The notes: generated by a model not told the origin, from the letters alone. DNA of 38,306 nt from Dehalococcoidaceae bacterium (GCA_016928015.1 JAFGLQ010000119.1:1-38306), one strand, 5' to 3'. Shown: positions 1 through 10,747, numbered from the stretch's first letter. Translations and numbers: made by a program.

Positions 1-473
1 ACTTTCCTTTCAACGAAATCAGCTATAACCGGTATATCGTCAATACTTAAAACACATTTCGTAGATTCTAGTGGCTCCTGGCTGGCAATGGCAACTATGT
101 CAATATCATCTTCAAGCAAAGGCATGCCCGTGCGGTGCACCTCAATCTTGGGAACATTCGAGTGCTTAAAACCTTCGGCAATTACGATGTCATGCCCTTG
201 TCCCAGTAATCCGGCAATAGCATGAATGTCAGTTTCAATGGTTGATCTGCGTATAACCACGATACTGTCATGCGTTTTGAGCGCTGTCGCGGTGCTTCCA
301 GCTTCGATATGTTTCCAGGAATCCTTATCTTTAGAATCGAAGGTTGGCTGACGATGGCTGTCCTTCATGGTAGCCACTCGATAGCCTCTGCCAACAAGCT
401 CACGAACCAACCTTGTAACCAAAGTTGTTTTGCCTGAATTTGAACGTCCAACAATCGCAATTATCGGCAGCAA
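1..473 (-). CDS. mobB: Molybdopterin-guanine dinucleotide biosynthesis protein B (MobB), 3' end truncated by window edge
   Basis: Own reverse-strand translation: (TTG)LPIIAIVGRSNSGKTTLVTRLVRELVGRGYRVATMKDSHRQ...IEAGSTATALKTHDSIVVIRR...IAGLLGQGHDIVIAEGFKHSNVPKIEVHR. Walker A GRSNSGKTTL and MobB-type 'AEGFK' motif; GGAGGG RBS upstream of the TTG. Absent from the ORF track because it runs off the window. Confidence 0.85.
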   Translation of the reverse strand, partial: MLPIIAIVGRSNSGKTTLVTRLVRELVGRGYRVATMKDSHRQPTFDSKDKDSWKHIEAGSTATALKTHDSIVVIRRSTIETDIHAIAGLLGQGHDIVIAEGFKHSNVPKIEVHRTGMPLLEDDIDIVAIASQEPLESTKCVLSIDDIPVIADFVERK

Positions 474-592
474 GTTTGCCCTCCGTGTAAAATAATGTAT
501 TTGAACGGGGGAAAGCAAAGGTTAGTCAAATCATCTTCAAATATTATATACTTAATGAGCCACAATTTCCTGTAAGAATATTTAATGTAGCT

Positions 593-1624
593 ATGAAAGC
601 CCTTATATTGATTGGCGGATACGGAACCCGGCTTGAGCCGCTTACCGTTGCTACTCCAAAAAGTATGGTACCGGTCATGAACCAGCCTTTCCTGGAATGG
701 GTTATAAGAAGGTTAACAGCCTTCGGTATCAAACAAATCGTGCTGTCTCTCGGGCACCTTCCTGACTTGATTTTGAATTATTTCGGGCAGGGTGATGCAT
801 TCGGAGTTGATATTAAATACGTTATAGAGAACACTCCTCTAGGTACCGGCGGCGGCATAAAAAATGCAGGCAAGTACCTGGACGAAACATTCTTGGTTAT
901 TAACGGAGACGTATTTACAGATATTGATGTAGCGTTAATGAATGAATATCACCATAGAACACATGCACTGGCGACCATTGCGCTGATACCGGTAGATGAT
1001 CCTTCCCGGTATGGAGTAATTGAAACTGAAAACACCGGCAGAGTTAAACGCTTTTTGGAAAAACCTGCCAGAGAAGAAATAACTACCAACCGAATCAATG
1101 CCGGGTTTATTATAATGGAGCCCGAGATTCTCAATTTCATTCCCGAAAACAAAAAATACAGCTATGAAAAAGAATTATTTCCTTCATTGCTTGAAATGAA
1201 TAAAGCCATATTCGGATATAAAACCGGGGAGTACTGGATCGATATTGGTACTCCGGCCAGCTATTTCCAGTTGCACAAGGACCTGCTAAGCGGTCGCAGC
1301 CGGCAGTATAACCCGCCGGTTAAATATATGAACCATTCAGATTCGTCGGTCGAATACGGAGATGGCTTTTGCTCTAAAGACACAGTCGTGCTGGGCAAAG
1401 GATGTGTTACCGGGCCCAAAGTATGCGTGCAGGACAGCATACTTTGGGAAGAGGTGACCGTCGGAGCTAATACCACCATAACAAACTCCATAATTGCCGA
1501 TAAATGTCGAATCGGAGACAACTGTCTTATCGAAGGCGCTGTATTCGGGCAGAAAGTTTCCATCGGATCCAATGTCAATATTTCCGCGGGAAGCCTTATT
1601 TACCCTGATTCAATAATTTGCTAA
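593..1624 (+). CDS. Sugar-phosphate nucleotidyltransferase (mannose-1-phosphate guanylyltransferase-like) with C-terminal hexapeptide/LbH region
   Basis: MKALILIGGYGTRLEPLT nucleotidyltransferase motif, INGDVF, and C-terminal I-G-x-N hexapeptide-like repeats. Confidence 0.85.
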   Translation: MKALILIGGYGTRLEPLTVATPKSMVPVMNQPFLEWVIRRLTAFGIKQIVLSLGHLPDLILNYFGQGDAFGVDIKYVIENTPLGTGGGIKNAGKYLDETFLVINGDVFTDIDVALMNEYHHRTHALATIALIPVDDPSRYGVIETENTGRVKRFLEKPAREEITTNRINAGFIIMEPEILNFIPENKKYSYEKELFPSLLEMNKAIFGYKTGEYWIDIGTPASYFQLHKDLLSGRSRQYNPPVKYMNHSDSSVEYGDGFCSKDTVVLGKGCVTGPKVCVQDSILWEEVTVGANTTITNSIIADKCRIGDNCLIEGAVFGQKVSIGSNVNISAGSLIYPDSIIC

Positions 1625-1666
1625 CAGCTCACAGTTAACAGCCTATTAACAAAGGAGAAAATATAC

Positions 1667-3616
1667 ATGCCTGAAATCAAACCTGAGTGCTCTCAGGCCT
1701 CCGGCCCTCAAAAAATATTTTCCTGGCCTTACCACCGGTATATGTCTATGTACCGGCATTCGCTGGAAGATCCTGAATCATTCTGGGCCACCGAAGCCAG
1801 AAAGCTTAACTGGGCTCAGCAATGGGAGAAGGTGCTTGAATGGCAGCCGCCTTACGCAAGATGGTTTGTAGGCGGTAAAATCAATGCATCCTACCAGTGC
1901 CTGGACCGTCATGTAAAAACATGGCGGCGTTCGAAAGTAGCTATCTACTGGGAAGGTGAAAATGGCGAAACCAGGACTCTGAGTTACTCCACCCTCTTCC
2001 GTGAAGTTAACCAGTGTGCCGATGTTTTATTGAAGCTTGGTGTAAAAAAGGGTGATATAGTTGCTCTGTACCTTCCCATGATTACCGAATTACCGGTATT
2101 TATGCTGGCTTGCGCGCGTATCGGTGCGGTGCATACCGTCGTATTTTCCGGCTTGAGCGCCCAGTCACTCGGTGACCGTGTTAATGACTGCAAAGCCAAG
2201 GTAGTGGTTACCGCGGATGGAGGCTATCGCCGGGGTAAAATATTTAAACTTAAGCAAACCGCTGATATCACGGTTAACAGTTGCCCTTCGGTTGAAAAAA
2301 TACTGGTGGTCAAGCGCACCGGTGAAGACGTACCCATGGTTGAAGGCAGGGATTACTGGTACAGTGATTTGATCGATGAAGACGTGCATTACGTGGCACC
2401 TGAAGCCTTTGAGGCAACTCACCCCTTATATATTTTATATACCTCAGGAACAACCGGCAAGCCAAAAGGTGTTGTTCACAGTACTGGAGGCTACCTGGTG
2501 TTCAATCATTCAACTTTTAAATGGATTTTCGACATACGAGAAGACTCTGTGTTCTGGTGTACAGCCGACATCGGCTGGGTTACCGGTCACAGTTACGCTG
2601 TCTATGGTCCTCTTTCTCATGGCGCTGCTATAGTGCTGTATGAGGGGTCTCCGGATTATCCCACCATCGACCGGTGGTGGGATATAATCGAAAAATACAG
2701 TGTAAATATTTTCTATACCTCTCCTACAGCTATCCGGATGTTCATGAAGTACGGTGAAGAATATCCCGCCAGGCACAATCTTTCCTCCCTCGAGCTGCTG
2801 GCCAGCGTGGGTGAGCCGATCAGCGCCGAGGCCTGGTGCTGGTATTACAAGCACATCGGACAGGAAAAGTGCCCCATTGTCGATACGTGGTGGCAGACCG
2901 AAACGGGAGGTTTCATGATCGCTCCCTCACCCGGTATCGAACCAATGCCGCTCAAGCCTGGTTCAGCCACTTTACCCCTTCCCGGCATTGATGTGGCAAT
3001 TCTGGATGCTGAAGGAAACGAATTGGGTACCAATCAAAAAGGTTATCTGGTTATAAAGAAACCCTGGCCCGGAATGCTTATGGATATTTACGGAGATTCC
3101 GAACTTTATAAGAAAAATTACTGGTCACGTTTCAAAGGCGTCTACTATCCGGGTGACTACGCAATGCGGGACGAAGACGGTTATTTCTGGCTCTACGGAA
3201 GAGCTGATGAAGTGTTGAAAGTTGCCGGCCATCGCATCGGCACTGCCGAAATAGAATCTTCGGTTGCCGAGCTCGATGAAGTTACCGAGGCCGCCGTCGC
3301 CAGCCGTCCGGATGAAGTTAAGGGCGAAGCCATAGTTTTGTTTATCAGCCTCAAAACCGGTTACAAGCCATCGGATGATCTCAAGAAGGCTATTGTGGGG
3401 CATATACGAAAAAATATTGGACCGATTGCGGCACCGGATGAAATATATTTTGTGCAGAGTTTACCTAAAACGCGCAGTGGTAAAATCATGCGCCGCGTTT
3501 TAAAGGCAGTTGCGTCCAACCAGGGGCTCGGCGACTTATCCACCATCGAGGATCAGGAATCCGTTACGGAAGTAAAAAAGGCATATGAAGCGCTTAAGGG
3601 CTGTACCAGAGACTAA
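1667..3616 (+). CDS. acs: Acetyl-coenzyme A synthetase
   Basis: AMP-binding motif YTSGTTGKPKGVVHSTGGY, WWQTETGG, and C-terminal KTRSGKIMRRVLK (Acs acetylation-site motif). RBS AAAGGAG upstream. Confidence 0.93.
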   Translation: MPEIKPECSQASGPQKIFSWPYHRYMSMYRHSLEDPESFWATEARKLNWAQQWEKVLEWQPPYARWFVGGKINASYQCLDRHVKTWRRSKVAIYWEGENGETRTLSYSTLFREVNQCADVLLKLGVKKGDIVALYLPMITELPVFMLACARIGAVHTVVFSGLSAQSLGDRVNDCKAKVVVTADGGYRRGKIFKLKQTADITVNSCPSVEKILVVKRTGEDVPMVEGRDYWYSDLIDEDVHYVAPEAFEATHPLYILYTSGTTGKPKGVVHSTGGYLVFNHSTFKWIFDIREDSVFWCTADIGWVTGHSYAVYGPLSHGAAIVLYEGSPDYPTIDRWWDIIEKYSVNIFYTSPTAIRMFMKYGEEYPARHNLSSLELLASVGEPISAEAWCWYYKHIGQEKCPIVDTWWQTETGGFMIAPSPGIEPMPLKPGSATLPLPGIDVAILDAEGNELGTNQKGYLVIKKPWPGMLMDIYGDSELYKKNYWSRFKGVYYPGDYAMRDEDGYFWLYGRADEVLKVAGHRIGTAEIESSVAELDEVTEAAVASRPDEVKGEAIVLFISLKTGYKPSDDLKKAIVGHIRKNIGPIAAPDEIYFVQSLPKTRSGKIMRRVLKAVASNQGLGDLSTIEDQESVTEVKKAYEALKGCTRD

Positions 3617-3701
3617 TTGCCATGCCGGACTTTGCAAGTTGATGCTTTGTTGATACAAGAATATTATTGAATAAGAATAGAAAACGTAATTGGATTAATT
3701 C

Positions 3702-4772
3702 ATGCTGAAAAGACTCGACAATATTGTAGCCCGATACAGGGAACTTGAAGAGGAAATAGGTTCTCCTGCAGTTGTTTCCAACCCCAAACGGCTTCAGGAG
3801 ATTGCCCAGGAACGTGCGGGTTTGGAAAACCTGGTTGAAACTTACCATGCCTACAAAGCAGCTGATGCCGAATTGAGTTCTTTGAAAGAAATGCTGAAAG
3901 AGCCCCTCAGTGATGAACTGAAAGAAATGGCCCAGGAAGAAATAGCTGTCCTTGAGAAGAAGCTTGTAGGACTGGATCATGATATAAAACTGGCCTTACT
4001 GCCTAAAGACCCGAGCGATGAACGAAATATTATCATGGAGATTCGTGCAGGGACCGGTGGCGATGAAGCCGGTTTGTTTGCCGCTAATCTGTACAGAATG
4101 TACACCAGGTATGCCCAAATCAAAAACTGGGCGGTTGATATAGTTGACATTAACCAGACGACCATAGGCAGCATAAAAGAAGTCATTTTGGAAATAAGAG
4201 GCGAAGGCGCCTATTCCCGGTTGAAATATGAAAGCGGAGTACACCGCGTCCAGCGTGTGCCTACTACGGAATCTTCCGGCCGAATACACACTTCCACAGC
4301 TACTGTCGCTGTGCTGCCCGAGGCCGAGGAAGTTGAAGTTGAAATCAATCCTGAAGAAATTCGAACAGATATTTTCCATTCAGGTGGGGCAGGCGGCCAG
4401 AATGTAAACAAAGTCGCCACTGCTGTTCGTATTACACATTATCCCACCGGTATTGTGGTAACCTGCCAGGACGAGCGGTCACAGTTGAAAAACCGAAACA
4501 AGGCTATGGCTGTTTTACGTGCCAAGCTTCTTGATTTGGAACGACGCCGACAGGAATCGGAAATAACCTCGCAGAGGCGCTCTCAGGTAGGTACCGGAGA
4601 ACGTGTTGAAAAAATACGAACCTACAATTATCCCCAGGACCGAATTACCGATCACCGAATAGGGTTATCAATGCATAACCTTGAAAAAATCATGGAAGGC
4701 AACCTCGATGAACTGTTTGATTCTCTGGCTACCGAATTTCAAGCCAGACAGTTGGAGGAAGAGCTCATTTGA
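3702..4772 (+). CDS. prfA: Peptide chain release factor 1
   Basis: [19 protein letters not shown] (GGQ), [26 protein letters not shown] (RF1-type P-x-T), [17 protein letters not shown]. Confidence 0.95.
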   Translation: MLKRLDNIVARYRELEEEIGSPAVVSNPKRLQEIAQERAGLENLVETYHAYKAADAELSSLKEMLKEPLSDELKEMAQEEIAVLEKKLVGLDHDIKLALLPKDPSDERNIIMEIRAGTGGDEAGLFAANLYRMYTRYAQIKNWAVDIVDINQTTIGSIKEVILEIRGEGAYSRLKYESGVHRVQRVPTTESSGRIHTSTATVAVLPEAEEVEVEINPEEIRTDIFHSGGAGGQNVNKVATAVRITHYPTGIVVTCQDERSQLKNRNKAMAVLRAKLLDLERRRQESEITSQRRSQVGTGERVEKIRTYNYPQDRITDHRIGLSMHNLEKIMEGNLDELFDSLATEFQARQLEEELI

Positions 4773-5599
4773 AAATAGTTGATGCCTTGAAAGAGTCCGA
4801 GCATCAATTAACGTTTACCCGCACCGACGCACCCCTGCTCGAAAGCGAAGTTTTATTACGCCATATTTTAAATATCAGCCGGGCTCAACTTTACATGTCG
4901 CTTCACGATGCTATTACCCAGCAGGACTGGCAATCGTTGCAGTGTATGGTAGAAAGACGATTAGCGGGAGAGCCGGTCGCATACATCATTTCTAAAAAAG
5001 AATTTTATAACCTCGAACTGTTTGTCGATAAAAGGGTGCTGATCCCAAGGCCTGAAACGGAAATACTGGTGGAAGAGGCGCTTAATATTGCACAAGGCAT
5101 TGAATCTCCGGTTATTTGTGACTTGGGCACGGGCAGCGGCGCCATTGCTATCGCGATTGCACATAACAACCCTGCAGCAGAACTGTTAGCCATAGACTCA
5201 AATCCTGAATGCCTTGATGTTGCCGCCATCAACATTCATGCCCTGGGTCTTGATGGCCGTATTATACTGTTGCACGGCAACCTGCTGGAGCCTCTTGAAA
5301 AAACAACTGATATTATTTGCGCCAACTTGCCTTATGTAAAGCATAGTGATATTGACAATAACACATTTGAACCGGTGAATTCCCTCGACGGTGGTATAAA
5401 CGGCCTGGACGTGATACAAATACTCATAAAGGATTACTACCGGTATTTAAATCCCGGCGGAAGATTGCTTATTGAAATCGGAGACGGACAGGAAGCAGCG
5501 GTCAAAACTTTTCTCGGCAGATATACTCCGTCAGTCGCAGTACTATCCCGGAGGGATTTGTCCGGCATAGTACGCATGATAATAGCCAGCCGTACTTAG
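4769..5599 (+). CDS. prmC: Peptide chain release factor N(5)-glutamine methyltransferase
   Basis: TTG start overlaps the prfA stop (TTGA). [17 protein letters not shown] motif, ICANLPYV (NPPY-like) motif, and adjacency to prfA. Confidence 0.9.
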   Translation: MKIVDALKESEHQLTFTRTDAPLLESEVLLRHILNISRAQLYMSLHDAITQQDWQSLQCMVERRLAGEPVAYIISKKEFYNLELFVDKRVLIPRPETEILVEEALNIAQGIESPVICDLGTGSGAIAIAIAHNNPAAELLAIDSNPECLDVAAINIHALGLDGRIILLHGNLLEPLEKTTDIICANLPYVKHSDIDNNTFEPVNSLDGGINGLDVIQILIKDYYRYLNPGGRLLIEIGDGQEAAVKTFLGRYTPSVAVLSRRDLSGIVRMIIASRT

Positions 5600-5612
5600 C
5601 TTACAACCGGTA

Positions 5613-7685
5613 TTAATGCTGCTTGCTTTCTTCCTTGTCTGACTGGGCCTCTTCAGAAATCTTTTGAGCAATATGTGCCGGCACTTCTTCATAGTGGCTG
5701 AATTCCAGGCTGAATTTTCCCCGTCCCTGAGTTATTGACTTCAAATCAATCGCATACCTCTGGACTTCGGCCAGGGGCACCAGCGCTTCAACGATATTAA
5801 CGTCGCCTTCGGGTGTTATTCCATTCACTCTGGCCCGTTTTGTATTTAAATCTCCCACCACATCTCCAGTATGATCGCCGGGAATAACAGCTTTTAACGT
5901 CATAATGGGTTCCAGAAGAACCGGGCTGGCAGCGGCCATACCTTTCTTGAAAGCCTGGGAACCGGCGATTTTGAAACAGATTTCAGATGAGTCCACCGGG
6001 TGAAAGCTGCCGTCATATGCAGTAGCCCTCACGTCTACTACCGGACATCCGGCAATAACGCCTTCTTTGAGCGCCTCAAGGACGCCTTTTTCTACCGCCG
6101 GCAGGTAATTTTTAGGTATTGAGCCGCCGACTACGCGTGTGGCAAATTCATTGCCCGTACTACGGGGCAAAGGTTCTACTTCAAGCATTACATGCCCATA
6201 TTGACCGTGGCCGCCGGATTGTTTCTTATGTTTATGTTCAGCAGTTACCTTTTGTGTTACCGTTTCCTTATAAGGTACTTTTGGAGTTTTCAACTCAACG
6301 CCAACACCGAACTTGCGGTGCATTCTTTCGGCGGCTACATCCAGCTGTGTGTCGCCTGTACCGGAAAGAATAGTCTCTCCGGTATCAGGGTCGCGATGAA
6401 TGCGCATGGTCGGATCTTCCTCAACAATTCGGGCAATAGATGCTCCAAGTTTATCTACATCTTCTTTACTTTTGGGATAAACAGCCGCAGAATAAGACGG
6501 GTCGGGAAAAACGACCGGCTCAATTTTGACCTGACCGGCCTGTTCGCCCAGCGTATCTCCGGTGGCAGTAACAGCGAGTTTGGCTGTAGCCCCGATATCT
6601 CCAGCCGCAACCCGGGTTACGGTCTCCTGGCTTTTACCTCTCGGAACAAACAACTGGCCGATTCTTTCGAAAGCGCCCTGTTGTACGTTGTAAACCTGTG
6701 AATTACTTTCCATTGTCCCGGAATAGACCCTGAACATCGAAAGTTTGCCGACGTATGGATCAGCACTTGTTTTGAATACCAGTGCCGCCAGCGGACTTTC
6801 CTGTCCTGATTTTATATTCTTGACCATTGAATCTTCGGTGAGTTTTACTTCTTTTTCAAGGGGAGATGGCAGTAATGTCTTGATGGCCTGCATCAATGTT
6901 TTTACGCCGATGTTTGCCAGGCCGGAACCGCATAATACTGGATTTATATTTCCTGTTTTTACGGCATTGACCAGAGCAGAAATAATTTCGGCGTCTGATA
7001 TCTCTTCTCCTGCCAGGAATTTTTCTATCAGCGCATCGTCGGTTTCGGCTACAGCTTCTATCATGCGCTCACGATATTCGGCTGCTTTTGCTTTGAGCTC
7101 TTCAGGGATTGGCCCTTCGGTATCGTCGGGGCCTGTGTAGCCTTTTAAGCTGACAAGGTCGATTATCCCCTTGAAATCGGACTGGGAGCCTATGGGAATC
7201 TGTATGGGGAGGCACTTGATACCAAACTTGTCTTGAATTTCATCAACTACCTTAAAAAAGTCGGCATTTTCCCGTTCCATCTTGCTAACAAAAAACATAC
7301 GGCTGAGTTTCTGTTCTCCGGCAAGCTCCCAGGCAATTTCGGTTCCGGTTTTTACGCCTGAATTGGCGCCGATTACTATCAGAGCGCCTTCGCATACCCT
7401 TATCGCCGATTTAACCTCGCCTATGAAATCCGGGTAGCCCGGGCAATCAATCAGATTAATTTTGATATCGTTCCATTCACAAGGCAGAAGGGTGAGATTA
7501 ATGCTTAATTTTCTCTTGATTTCATCGGGGTCGAAATCCGACGTGGCGGTTCCGTTGTCAACTTTTCCCAGGCGGTTTACCGCACCGCTGTTGAATAAAA
7601 TGGCTTCGGAAAGCGTCGTCTTGCCTTCGGAGCCGTGTCCAATAAATACAACATTTCTGATGTTTTCAGCCTGGTACTGGTTCAT
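5613..7685 (-). CDS. Elongation factor G-like translational GTPase (EF-G paralogue, FusA2-type)
   Basis: NVVFIGHGSEGKTTLSEAIL (G1), IDCPGYPDF (G3), SKMERENADF (G4), and EF-G domain IV/V sequence (HGQYGHVMLEVEPL...). Motif deviations from canonical EF-G suggest a paralogue. Confidence 0.88.
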   Translation of the reverse strand: MNQYQAENIRNVVFIGHGSEGKTTLSEAILFNSGAVNRLGKVDNGTATSDFDPDEIKRKLSINLTLLPCEWNDIKINLIDCPGYPDFIGEVKSAIRVCEGALIVIGANSGVKTGTEIAWELAGEQKLSRMFFVSKMERENADFFKVVDEIQDKFGIKCLPIQIPIGSQSDFKGIIDLVSLKGYTGPDDTEGPIPEELKAKAAEYRERMIEAVAETDDALIEKFLAGEEISDAEIISALVNAVKTGNINPVLCGSGLANIGVKTLMQAIKTLLPSPLEKEVKLTEDSMVKNIKSGQESPLAALVFKTSADPYVGKLSMFRVYSGTMESNSQVYNVQQGAFERIGQLFVPRGKSQETVTRVAAGDIGATAKLAVTATGDTLGEQAGQVKIEPVVFPDPSYSAAVYPKSKEDVDKLGASIARIVEEDPTMRIHRDPDTGETILSGTGDTQLDVAAERMHRKFGVGVELKTPKVPYKETVTQKVTAEHKHKKQSGGHGQYGHVMLEVEPLPRSTGNEFATRVVGGSIPKNYLPAVEKGVLEALKEGVIAGCPVVDVRATAYDGSFHPVDSSEICFKIAGSQAFKKGMAAASPVLLEPIMTLKAVIPGDHTGDVVGDLNTKRARVNGITPEGDVNIVEALVPLAEVQRYAIDLKSITQGRGKFSLEFSHYEEVPAHIAQKISEEAQSDKEESKQH

Positions 7686-7766
7686 TTTGTCCGCCTTTCT
7701 ATTAAGGATTTATTTATCTGCTGCCCCTATTATAGATAATTTGAAAGTATCGGGACAAACTTCAAA

Positions 7767-8318
7767 CTAAAACAGACTTAATAACCCCGGTGTCACAAAC
7801 GTTTCTATGAATGCTGCCGGTATCAATAGAGCTATCGAAAGGGCAAGATATTTTAAGCTTGAAATTAGGGTTGGCAGTAACATTGCCCTGAGCTCCCGCT
7901 TGAAAATACTTAATGCCAGCGTTGTACCCAGGTAAATAGCGGCCGAAAGACCGATAATAAGGGCGGGGATTTCAAAAATCCCATGCGGTAAAAGCCCCGT
8001 GAGCAAAAAACCCAGTGATTCCTGCTCAATTACCATTGCGCTGACAACTCCAATCACAAATCCATTCAGCCCCAGGGCTAGCAAAGGTACAATGCCAAAC
8101 AGCGGAGACATGATAAAACTGAAAACGATAGCGATTATATTGTTAAATAAAATAATAAAAAATACGGCCGCAGGGCTCAACGATTCGAAATCCTCAAGAA
8201 ATTCACCAAGGGGAGCGATATCTTCAATAGACACATTTAGCGGAATAATGAATCCGGCAGCAACGGCAAATAACAAAATCAGGCTCGAAGCAGCCAGCCA
8301 TTTACGGTAACTTATCAT
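7767..8318 (-). CDS. Stage II sporulation protein M family (DUF95) membrane protein
   Basis: Multi-TM; '...NNIIAIVFSFIMSPLFGIVPLLALGLNGFVIG...LLPHGIFEIPALIIG' matches the SpoIIM family pattern. Start overlaps the upstream nitroreductase stop. Confidence 0.75.
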   Translation of the reverse strand: MISYRKWLAASSLILLFAVAAGFIIPLNVSIEDIAPLGEFLEDFESLSPAAVFFIILFNNIIAIVFSFIMSPLFGIVPLLALGLNGFVIGVVSAMVIEQESLGFLLTGLLPHGIFEIPALIIGLSAAIYLGTTLALSIFKRELRAMLLPTLISSLKYLALSIALLIPAAFIETFVTPGLLSLF

Positions 8319-8869
8319 AGCGGGTAAGGTTCCCCGAAACGGTTTAAAAAGACCGTTGCTTCAAGCGGTTTTCTGGGAGTCGACCGGGGTTGTTCTGCCG
8401 GATAACCCAGCAGCAACAGCGCCACTGCCGCGTAATCTTGAGGCAGGCATATTTCGCGTGCTACCAAATTTGAATCGAAATAACCTATAATTACGGTACC
8501 AAGACCCAATTGGTGCGCGGCGAGCATCAGATTCTGGGCATACACGCCGGTATCGAACATAAACCATTCAGCCTTATCTGTAACGGGTGAAGAACCGGAA
8601 TACCCGGACAGGCCTTTTTCGGCACATATTACGAGTATAACCGGCGCTTCAAGCGCACCGTCATAGGATCGATTGCCTTTGAGAGCTTCAGCTATGCGTT
8701 TCTTTATTTCAGTATCCTCAACAATGACCACCCGGGCACACTGGCTGTTTTTCCATGAAGGTGCCCATCGGGCAGCTTCAAGTACTTGATACAGTTTCTC
8801 CGGCTCCACCTTAAATTGGCTATAGCGCCGAATAGCACGTCGCGAAGCTATTATCTGCAGTATATCCAT
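8315..8869 (-). CDS. Nitroreductase family protein
   Basis: IIASRRAIRRYSQFKVEPEKLYQVLEAARWAPSWKNSQ and DTGVYAQNLMLAAHQLGLGTV, typical of the FMN nitroreductase fold. Confidence 0.88.
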   Translation of the reverse strand: MDILQIIASRRAIRRYSQFKVEPEKLYQVLEAARWAPSWKNSQCARVVIVEDTEIKKRIAEALKGNRSYDGALEAPVILVICAEKGLSGYSGSSPVTDKAEWFMFDTGVYAQNLMLAAHQLGLGTVIIGYFDSNLVAREICLPQDYAAVALLLLGYPAEQPRSTPRKPLEATVFLNRFGEPYPL

Positions 8870-8875
8870 ACGGGT

Positions 8876-9535
8876 TTACGATTCCTCCCAAGCCTGGCGC
8901 CCGATCAATGAAACAAAACGGCATCCACCAAGGCTGTGCACCTCAATATCATCATGAGTCTTTGTCACTTTAAGCAATTCCTGCTGATGACGGCTGCCTG
9001 CTGGAATAACCATGCGTCCCCCTGTAACTAACTGGTCGAGCAAGGATTTGGGTATTTCGGGCGCTGCAGCCGCAACGAGTATGGCATCATACGGAGCATT
9101 TTTCTTCCAGCCGAGTTCTTCTTCTGCAATCCTGACATCAATGTTGTGATACCCGAGTGTTTTTAAAACCGATTTCGCCCTTGCCGCCATGTCGGGAAGC
9201 CTCTCTACTGTAATAACCTTGGCGGCAAGCTCGGCAAGTATTGCTGCCTGATAACCACTGCCCGTACCGATCTCCAGAACCTTTTCTTCGCCCTTGAGTT
9301 CAAGAGCAGTACTCATTAATGCAACTATATAAGGCTGTGAAATAGTCTGGCCTGAGCCTATTGGCAGCGGGGTATCTTCATAAGCCAGCGCTAATTTTTC
9401 AGGTGGCACAAAGTAGTGCCGCGGCACCTTTGATAAGGCATCCAGAACCCTGTTATCAAATATCCGGTTTCGCAGTTGAGAAACCATCTTTTTTCGTTCA
9501 ATATCATAACAGGACACTGGCTCCATATTGTTCAT
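8876..9535 (-). CDS. pcm: Protein-L-isoaspartate O-methyltransferase
   Basis: RHYFVPPEKLALAYEDTPLPIGSGQTISQPYIVALM and VLEIGTGSGYQAAILAEL. Confidence 0.93.
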   Translation of the reverse strand: MNNMEPVSCYDIERKKMVSQLRNRIFDNRVLDALSKVPRHYFVPPEKLALAYEDTPLPIGSGQTISQPYIVALMSTALELKGEEKVLEIGTGSGYQAAILAELAAKVITVERLPDMAARAKSVLKTLGYHNIDVRIAEEELGWKKNAPYDAILVAAAAPEIPKSLLDQLVTGGRMVIPAGSRHQQELLKVTKTHDDIEVHSLGGCRFVSLIGRQAWEES

Positions 9536-9783
9536 AGAATATATGAAAGGATAATAAGCAGAACAAGCATGATGGCAAAAAGAAGGCCGATTCTCTTCAG
9601 TTCCGGTATTAGGGACCTGGAAACAAAAATATTTCCCGCCTGCTGTTCATTTGGCGGTGCATCAGCGATGCGATCACAGGCAATAGCGGGGTTTGTGCGG
9701 TCTGGCAAACCCGCCGTCTTGGGTGTAATTATTCTTACCGGAGTCCTTTTTGGTTTTCTAAATTTGTTGGCCTTTGAAGACAT
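9532..9783 (-). CDS. Small hypothetical protein with basic N-terminus and single C-terminal transmembrane helix
   Basis: 83 aa; C-terminal IGLLFAIMLVLLIILSYIL. Stop overlaps pcm start (ATGA), consistent with operon membership. Confidence 0.55.
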   Translation of the reverse strand: MSSKANKFRKPKRTPVRIITPKTAGLPDRTNPAIACDRIADAPPNEQQAGNIFVSRSLIPELKRIGLLFAIMLVLLIILSYIL

Positions 9784-9805
9784 TTAAATATACCTCAAGA
9801 AATTA

Positions 9806-10747
9806 TTATTTCGCCCGGGGATGGGAGCTGTTATATGCCCGGCGAATATGTTCGGAAGAAACATGGGTGTATATCTGTGTTGTAGAAATATTGGCATGCC
9901 CCAGCATTTCCTGTACTGCACGCAGGTCAGCTCCACCGCTCAGCATGTGTGTTGCGAAACTGTGGCGTAAAGTGTGAGGTGTTACCTTATTGCCCAAACC
10001 TGCGGCCTTGGCATAACCTTTCAGTATTTGCCAGAGTCCCTGGCGGGTCAATCGTTCTCCGCGCTGGTTCACAAACAGTGCTGGTTCATTATCACGGTGA
10101 ACCATCGCCGGCCTTGCATCCTTTATGTAAACTGCAACCGATTGGGCCGCCTGGGGATATATCGGGATAATTCTCTCCTTGCTGCCCTTCCCAAAACAGC
10201 GAATGGTGTTATTAGCTGTATCGATATCTTCCAGGTTAAGGGCAATCATTTCACTGACCCTCATGCCGCTGGCATACAGCAACTCAAGCATCGCACGGTC
10301 CCTTTTTGCTTCCGGCGCGCTGGATTTGGCTGGCTGGCTGATTAGTTCTCGTACTTCAGTTATGGTAATTGCATCAGGCAGCGACTTGCCAACTTTGGGA
10401 GAAGTAACTTTTTCAGCCGGGTTATCAGCCAGTTTGCCATCGGCAACCATAAAATTAAAAAAGCTCTTGGTAGCAGCTACTTTGCGAGCCAGAGTAGTAA
10501 CTGCATAACCTCTGCTTTTGAGTTCTACCATATAGCTGGCCAATCCGTGCTTGCCGAAATTTTGCCAGGAAGGTATAACGCTTCGATAGCGTGCATCGCG
10601 TTCAACGTATTCAACCATCTGCCCCAAATCGTTATTATACGCATCCAGGGTATTTTGAGAAAAGCCCCGTTCAACCTTGAGATAATTTAAGAAATGTTCG
10701 ATATCCTCTTTCACACGCTCACCCTCTTTGCAGCTAATGGATACCAT
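9806..10747 (-). CDS. Tyrosine recombinase XerC/XerD
   Basis: GKGSKERIIPIY, HTLRHSFATHMLSGGADLRAVQEMLGHANISTTQIYTHV (R..HxxR..H..Y catalytic pattern). The true start may be the GTG at 10714. Confidence 0.9.
   Translation of the reverse strand: MVSISCKEGERVKEDIEHFLNYLKVERGFSQNTLDAYNNDLGQMVEYVERDARYRSVIPSWQNFGKHGLASYMVELKSRGYAVTTLARKVAATKSFFNFMVADGKLADNPAEKVTSPKVGKSLPDAITITEVRELISQPAKSSAPEAKRDRAMLELLYASGMRVSEMIALNLEDIDTANNTIRCFGKGSKERIIPIYPQAAQSVAVYIKDARPAMVHRDNEPALFVNQRGERLTRQGLWQILKGYAKAAGLGNKVTPHTLRHSFATHMLSGGADLRAVQEMLGHANISTTQIYTHVSSEHIRRAYNSSHPRAK

Noticed and set aside
6192-7140. + strand ORFs opposite the EF-G paralogue
   Set aside because: Antisense to a clear translational GTPase; no domain signal.
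9806-10747. Tyrosine recombinase as evidence for a mobile element or integron
   Set aside because: Reads as a XerC/D-type housekeeping recombinase in an operon-like context. No att repeats, tRNA junction, cassette array or phage genes seen nearby.
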